Shown here in pieces: positions 62,669-64,000 of a DNA stretch of 64,000 nucleotides. The stretch comes from Lichenostomus cassidix. Taxonomy: Eukaryota > Chordata > Aves > Passeriformes > Meliphagidae. Made by a program: the position numbers and the translations under genes. Location: the NCBI GenBank assembly GCA_008360975.2, contig CM039193.1:15800501-15864500 (forward strand). Reading direction: 5' to 3'. The notes beneath the pieces were generated by a model that worked only from the letters and a program-made list of their open reading frames with translations, had not been told where the DNA came from and did no database searches. The number at the start of each line of letters is the position of its first letter. The first letter of the stretch is position 1.

Positions 62669-64000
62669 GGGATCCCCTCCCAGCTGTGCAAAGGCTGCTG
62701 TGCTTTGTGTCATCTGGTGTCAGGAGAAATGGGGAGATGGAGCAAGTCTCTTGGGGTTTGTGGAGTTTTCAAATTGGGGTGGTTCATGATCCTGCCCACT
62801 GATCTGAGCTGTGACTCAGCTGACCCCTGTGGGAACTTTAGGGCAACTTCTGTTCCCAAAGCTACTCTTCCCTCAAACTAGCAGCACTGGAAAACTAATT
62901 TGAAATTCTGGGTTTGTTCACAATTGCCTCTGGACTTTTCTACAGTATCAGGGAACCTGGTTGAAGTCTTATCAAAGCTATTGCAGCAACAGAAGCACAG
63001 TCACTCTTCGGGCTCAGGAAGATGGTGAAGTGTCCATTCTTTGCAAGTCTGTGAAATTTAACCATAAGTCTAAAATTTTAGTCTGCATTTCTAAATCATC
63101 ACCTAAATTTTGCAGAAATTGGTGCTTTCAGCCCTGCTTGGCTTTCATTTTGCAAGTGTCTGTGTCTCTAAGATGTCTTAAAAGGTATAGTTCTGCCTTC
63201 CAGTTTTAGACATAAAAAGAAGATTTAATTTATTTTTGAAGTTCAGAAGGAGAAATCCAAAGGTTAACAGTTGGTTGGTATATCAGATGTTACTTGGTAT
63301 GTGTATCTGCTCCTTATTTTTGAATTTCCTTTTCTCTGCTCCTCCAGGTGTCATCTTGACATGAGTACATTCAATCTTGGCACTAAGGAGTGTACTAAAC
63401 TTACTTGAAGGGTGGAGAAAAGAAACTGCAGCATCCTTGTGTGCATTAGAATGCCTTGTAAAAGCTCTTCAGAGAGGGAGAATTCAGTTCTCTGAAACAA
63501 TTTTCATAAGCACTTGGTACAAACATGAAAAGCAGCATCTCTGTGTGCACCATGCAAGCACAAGAGACTCAGATGATACTGCAGTTCCACTAGCAAAGAG
63601 GAATTTCTGATCAGTAGCACAGGATAGAGGAGAAGCTCTTTGAAGTGTCCTGCTCAGAAGTGGCATTAATCCAGCAATATCCAAGCAATAAACTCTGTAG
63701 GCCTGGTTAGTCCTGAGGGTGTTTGGGCTTTATTGTGGCACGTGTAATTTAATGAACTTCTGACGAGACCTCTAGGCAGCAGCCCAAACTTAGAAGAGCA
63801 GAGGGGAAAATGCTGATGGACAGTCCTACTGAGCTAGAACACAGAGGCTGTGAAGGAAAGGCTGCTGAATGGGCTGATGGCTGAAAGAAGTAAAGCAACC
63901 GCACTTGGACTCACTAGTGGGCTCTTTGTCCAAGTTGGAGCCATCTCTTTCTTTAGGAAGTTCTTTGTGTTGGGAATCAGGCCATAGGCAGACTGCAGCA

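Overview
This window is vertebrate nuclear DNA, almost certainly avian and probably from a songbird (Passeriformes). Its genes are split by GT-AG introns, most of the sequence is non-coding, and the recognisable interspersed repeats are CR1 LINE 3' ends. One tRNA-Ile-headed SINE has a CR1-like tail, the architecture I recall for the passerine TguSINE1 family. The passerine call rests mainly on that SINE.

Two protein-coding genes can be supported. On the minus strand is a complete CISH (cytokine-inducible SH2-containing protein), with coding exons 24534-24515, 19970-19747 and 19265-18763. Joined, they give 747 nt, or 248 residues plus a stop. On the plus strand is the 5' end of MAPKAPK3. It has a GC-rich promoter and first-exon region at about 32.0-32.9 kb and a first coding exon at 33334-33683 with the ATG at 33459. 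That exon carries the N-terminus, the glycine loop and the ATP-binding lysine. No later kinase exon was found in the remaining 30.3 kb, so the rest of the gene should lie to the right. The head-to-head CISH/MAPKAPK3 order matches the human 3p21 neighbourhood as I remember it.

Layout: 1-165 is a GC-rich, CpG-bearing fragment, possibly a promoter cut by the window edge. 166-16.7 kb has no recognisable gene, but holds an isolated CpG cluster (7.39-7.64 kb), a possible LTR (13.3-13.6 kb) and an old repeat fragment (16.34-16.47 kb). 16.7-18.76 kb is the probable CISH 3'UTR. 18.76-25.7 kb holds CISH and its promoter CpG island. 25.7-32.0 kb is the spacer between the two genes. 32.0-33.7 kb is the 5' part of MAPKAPK3. 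33.7-64.0 kb is the start of a very long MAPKAPK3 intron with two CR1 pieces and a CpG/GATA/E-box patch near 39.7-40.0 kb.

How the genes work: CISH is a classical STAT5 target and feedback inhibitor. Its upstream region here carries five TTCNNNGAA (GAS) motifs within 296 bp, arranged as one pair and one triplet around a G-rich tract. MAPKAPK3 is a stress kinase activated by p38 MAPK. The two genes are functionally distinct, but their 5' ends face each other across about 7 kb.
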